A stretch of DNA of 6,557 nucleotides. Source: Deltaproteobacteria bacterium (GTDB taxonomy: Bacteria > Desulfobacterota > Desulfarculia > Adiutricales > Adiutricaceae). Below, in pieces: positions 5,900-6,557 of this stretch (the stretch's first letter is position 1; the number at the start of each line of letters is the position of its first letter). Location of the stretch: the NCBI GenBank assembly GCA_031279155.1, contig JAITJB010000300.1:1-6557 (forward strand), in the 5' to 3' direction. Below the pieces are notes generated by a model, which did not search any database, had not been told where the DNA came from, and saw only the letters and a list, made by a program, of their open reading frames with translations. The translations under genes were made by a program, and so were the position numbers.

Positions 5900-6142
5900 A
5901 TGATTATGAAAGAAATTTCCTTAGAAAATCATAAAGAGAATATAAAACTACGGCATATTATTGAAAGCGAACATTTTAGAACTGTTTATTTCAAGGTAGG
6001 GGAAGCTGACGGGCAGGCGAAAGAGCGCTTACGTATTGGACGAGTTATGCTAGAAAAAGGCCTTGATATAAGTATAATTTCTGACTGTACTAAATTAAGC
6101 CAAGATAAAATACTAGCAATTACAAATTTAAATGAAAAATAA
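5900..6142 (+). CDS. Stand-alone C-terminal tail of an Rpn/PDDEXK transposase-like nuclease, copy 1
   Basis: An 80-residue protein. The last 47 residues (GEADGQAKERLRIGRVM, then LEKGLDISIISDCTKLSQDKIL) match the tail typical of Rpn/YhgA-like and PDDEXK_2 family proteins: a charged GxxxGxxK helix, then a small helical domain with the pattern GLDIxxIxxxTxLsxxxI. The PD-(D/E)XK nuclease domain, which normally makes up the first 200 or more residues, is absent, and nothing resembling it lies upstream. GGAGG sits 8 nt before the ATG at 5900, so this is a start in its own right and not the end of a longer frame; a TTG at 5885 overlaps the ribosome site and was rejected. In E. coli, short proteins made from the 3' end of rpn genes (RpnS) inhibit the full-length nuclease. 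A similar role here is my inference. Copy 2 follows after 49 nt. Confidence 0.75.
   Translation: MIMKEISLENHKENIKLRHIIESEHFRTVYFKVGEADGQAKERLRIGRVMLEKGLDISIISDCTKLSQDKILAITNLNEK
6011..6091 (+). repeat. 81-bp direct repeat, copy 1 (copy 2 at 6324-6404)
   Basis: The two 81-bp segments differ at five positions, which is about 94 percent identity, without gaps. They encode the conserved tail of the two small genes. Flanking coding sequence is far more diverged, so the repeat is a conserved block within an older duplication. Confidence 0.9.
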
Positions 6143-6191
6143 TTTATAATGTATTGTTGAATTAATGAATATATGATATGAGGAAATAAAG

Positions 6192-6449
6192 ATGTCTTTT
6201 TATACTTCACAACAAGTAAAGAAAGAATTTATCGAAGAAACACATGAAGAGATTGCAAATATTGTACATAAAATGGATATTGAGCATTATAAAGCCTGTT
6301 ATTACAGGGAAGGGCAAGCTGAAGGGCAAGCGAAAGAGCGCTTACGTATTGGACGAGCTATGCTAGAAAATGGCCTTGATATAAGCATAATTTCTGAATG
6401 TACTAGTTTAACCCAAGAAGAAATACTTTCAATTATTAAATCCAGGTAA
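6192..6449 (+). CDS. Stand-alone C-terminal tail of an Rpn/PDDEXK transposase-like nuclease, copy 2
   Basis: An 85-residue paralogue of the preceding gene. Residues 41-79 (GQAEGQAKERLRIGRAM, then LENGLDISIISECTSLTQEEIL) are nearly identical to copy 1. Residues 1-40 are helical and charged (VKKEFIEETHEEIANIVHKM) and clearly diverged, with only an EHYKxxY / EHFRxxY match just before the conserved part. The 15 nt running from the ribosome-binding site through the ATG (GAGGAAATAAAGATG) are the same in both genes. No nuclease domain is present. The 49-nt gap without a clear terminator suggests the two genes are transcribed together. A 16-bp inverted repeat downstream would end the unit. Alternatively these are the last remains of duplicated transposase-like genes, but their intact frames and ribosome sites argue that they are expressed. 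Confidence 0.75.
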   Translation: MSFYTSQQVKKEFIEETHEEIANIVHKMDIEHYKACYYREGQAEGQAKERLRIGRAMLENGLDISIISECTSLTQEEILSIIKSR

Positions 6450-6519
6450 AAAATAAATTATTATTTACTTAGATTATGCTTTGATTCTAGTATATTGTAT
6501 ATTTCTTGCATATTAATGT

Positions 6520-6557
6520 TTAAAACCCGGTTTACTCTATTGTAAACCGGGTTTTAA
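6520..6557 (+). terminator. 16-bp perfect inverted repeat, probable terminator
   Basis: The arms 6520-6535 and 6542-6557 are perfectly complementary around a 6-nt loop. The stem core is CCCGG/CCGGG, and the 3' arm ends GTTTTAA. It lies 70 nt beyond the second small gene and ends at the window edge, so any following T tract is not visible. It could serve both strands, or mark an element end. Confidence 0.65.

Noticed and set aside
5986..6210. 74-codon minus-strand frame
   Set aside because: Antisense shadow of the first Rpn-tail gene.
1..6557. tRNA, rRNA or named riboswitch
   Set aside because: No cloverleaf, rRNA-like segment or riboswitch core was recognised by eye on either strand; a covariance-model search was not possible here.

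Overview
The window looks like a piece of a Gram-negative, Desulfobacterota-type (deltaproteobacterial) genome with accessory DNA on both sides. The clue to the lineage is the elongation factor G-like protein: its G3 motif (DTPGGENF) and its EEIKRKNS switch-I segment resemble, from memory, the EF-G paralogue common in that phylum. Loose gene spacing, a decayed insertion sequence, a half transposase and several short-period repeats point to a genome under relaxed selection. The species cannot be named from the sequence.

Layout. Positions 1-588 hold the wrecked 3' part of an IS1634-type (IS4 superfamily) transposase on the + strand. It has two frameshifts and probably an internal deletion. Next come a degenerate 10-12 bp tandem repeat (674-770) and a strong palindromic terminator (777-811). 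The core is two minus-strand genes: a 693-residue EF-G-like translational GTPase (835-2916) and, upstream of it, a 10-TM EamA/DMT-family transporter (3253-4158). Each seems to have its own promoter. The EF-G-like gene has a near-consensus promoter (3165-3193) and a leader of about 240 nt. That leader contains an orphan Shine-Dalgarno sequence, hairpins and a textbook rho-independent terminator ending 15 nt before the ATG, which together suggest an attenuator.

Positions 4312-5204 carry no intact gene. They include a minus-strand reading frame broken by one in-frame TAG (4744-5160), a GAT/AAT microsatellite and a 14-nt triple repeat. Positions 5205-5765 (minus) encode only the two helix-turn-helix domains of an ISNCY-type transposase, with a good ribosome-binding site but no catalytic domain.

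From about 5830 to the right edge the DNA is markedly AT-rich. It holds two tandem + strand genes of 80 and 85 codons with identical ribosome-binding/start sequences. Their products match only the C-terminal tail of Rpn/PD-(D/E)XK transposase-like nucleases, without any nuclease domain. A 16-bp perfect inverted repeat closes the window.

The most interesting points are the stand-alone, duplicated Rpn-tail proteins (possible RpnS-like inhibitors), the attenuator-like leader of the EF-G-like gene, and the stand-alone transposase DNA-binding half.
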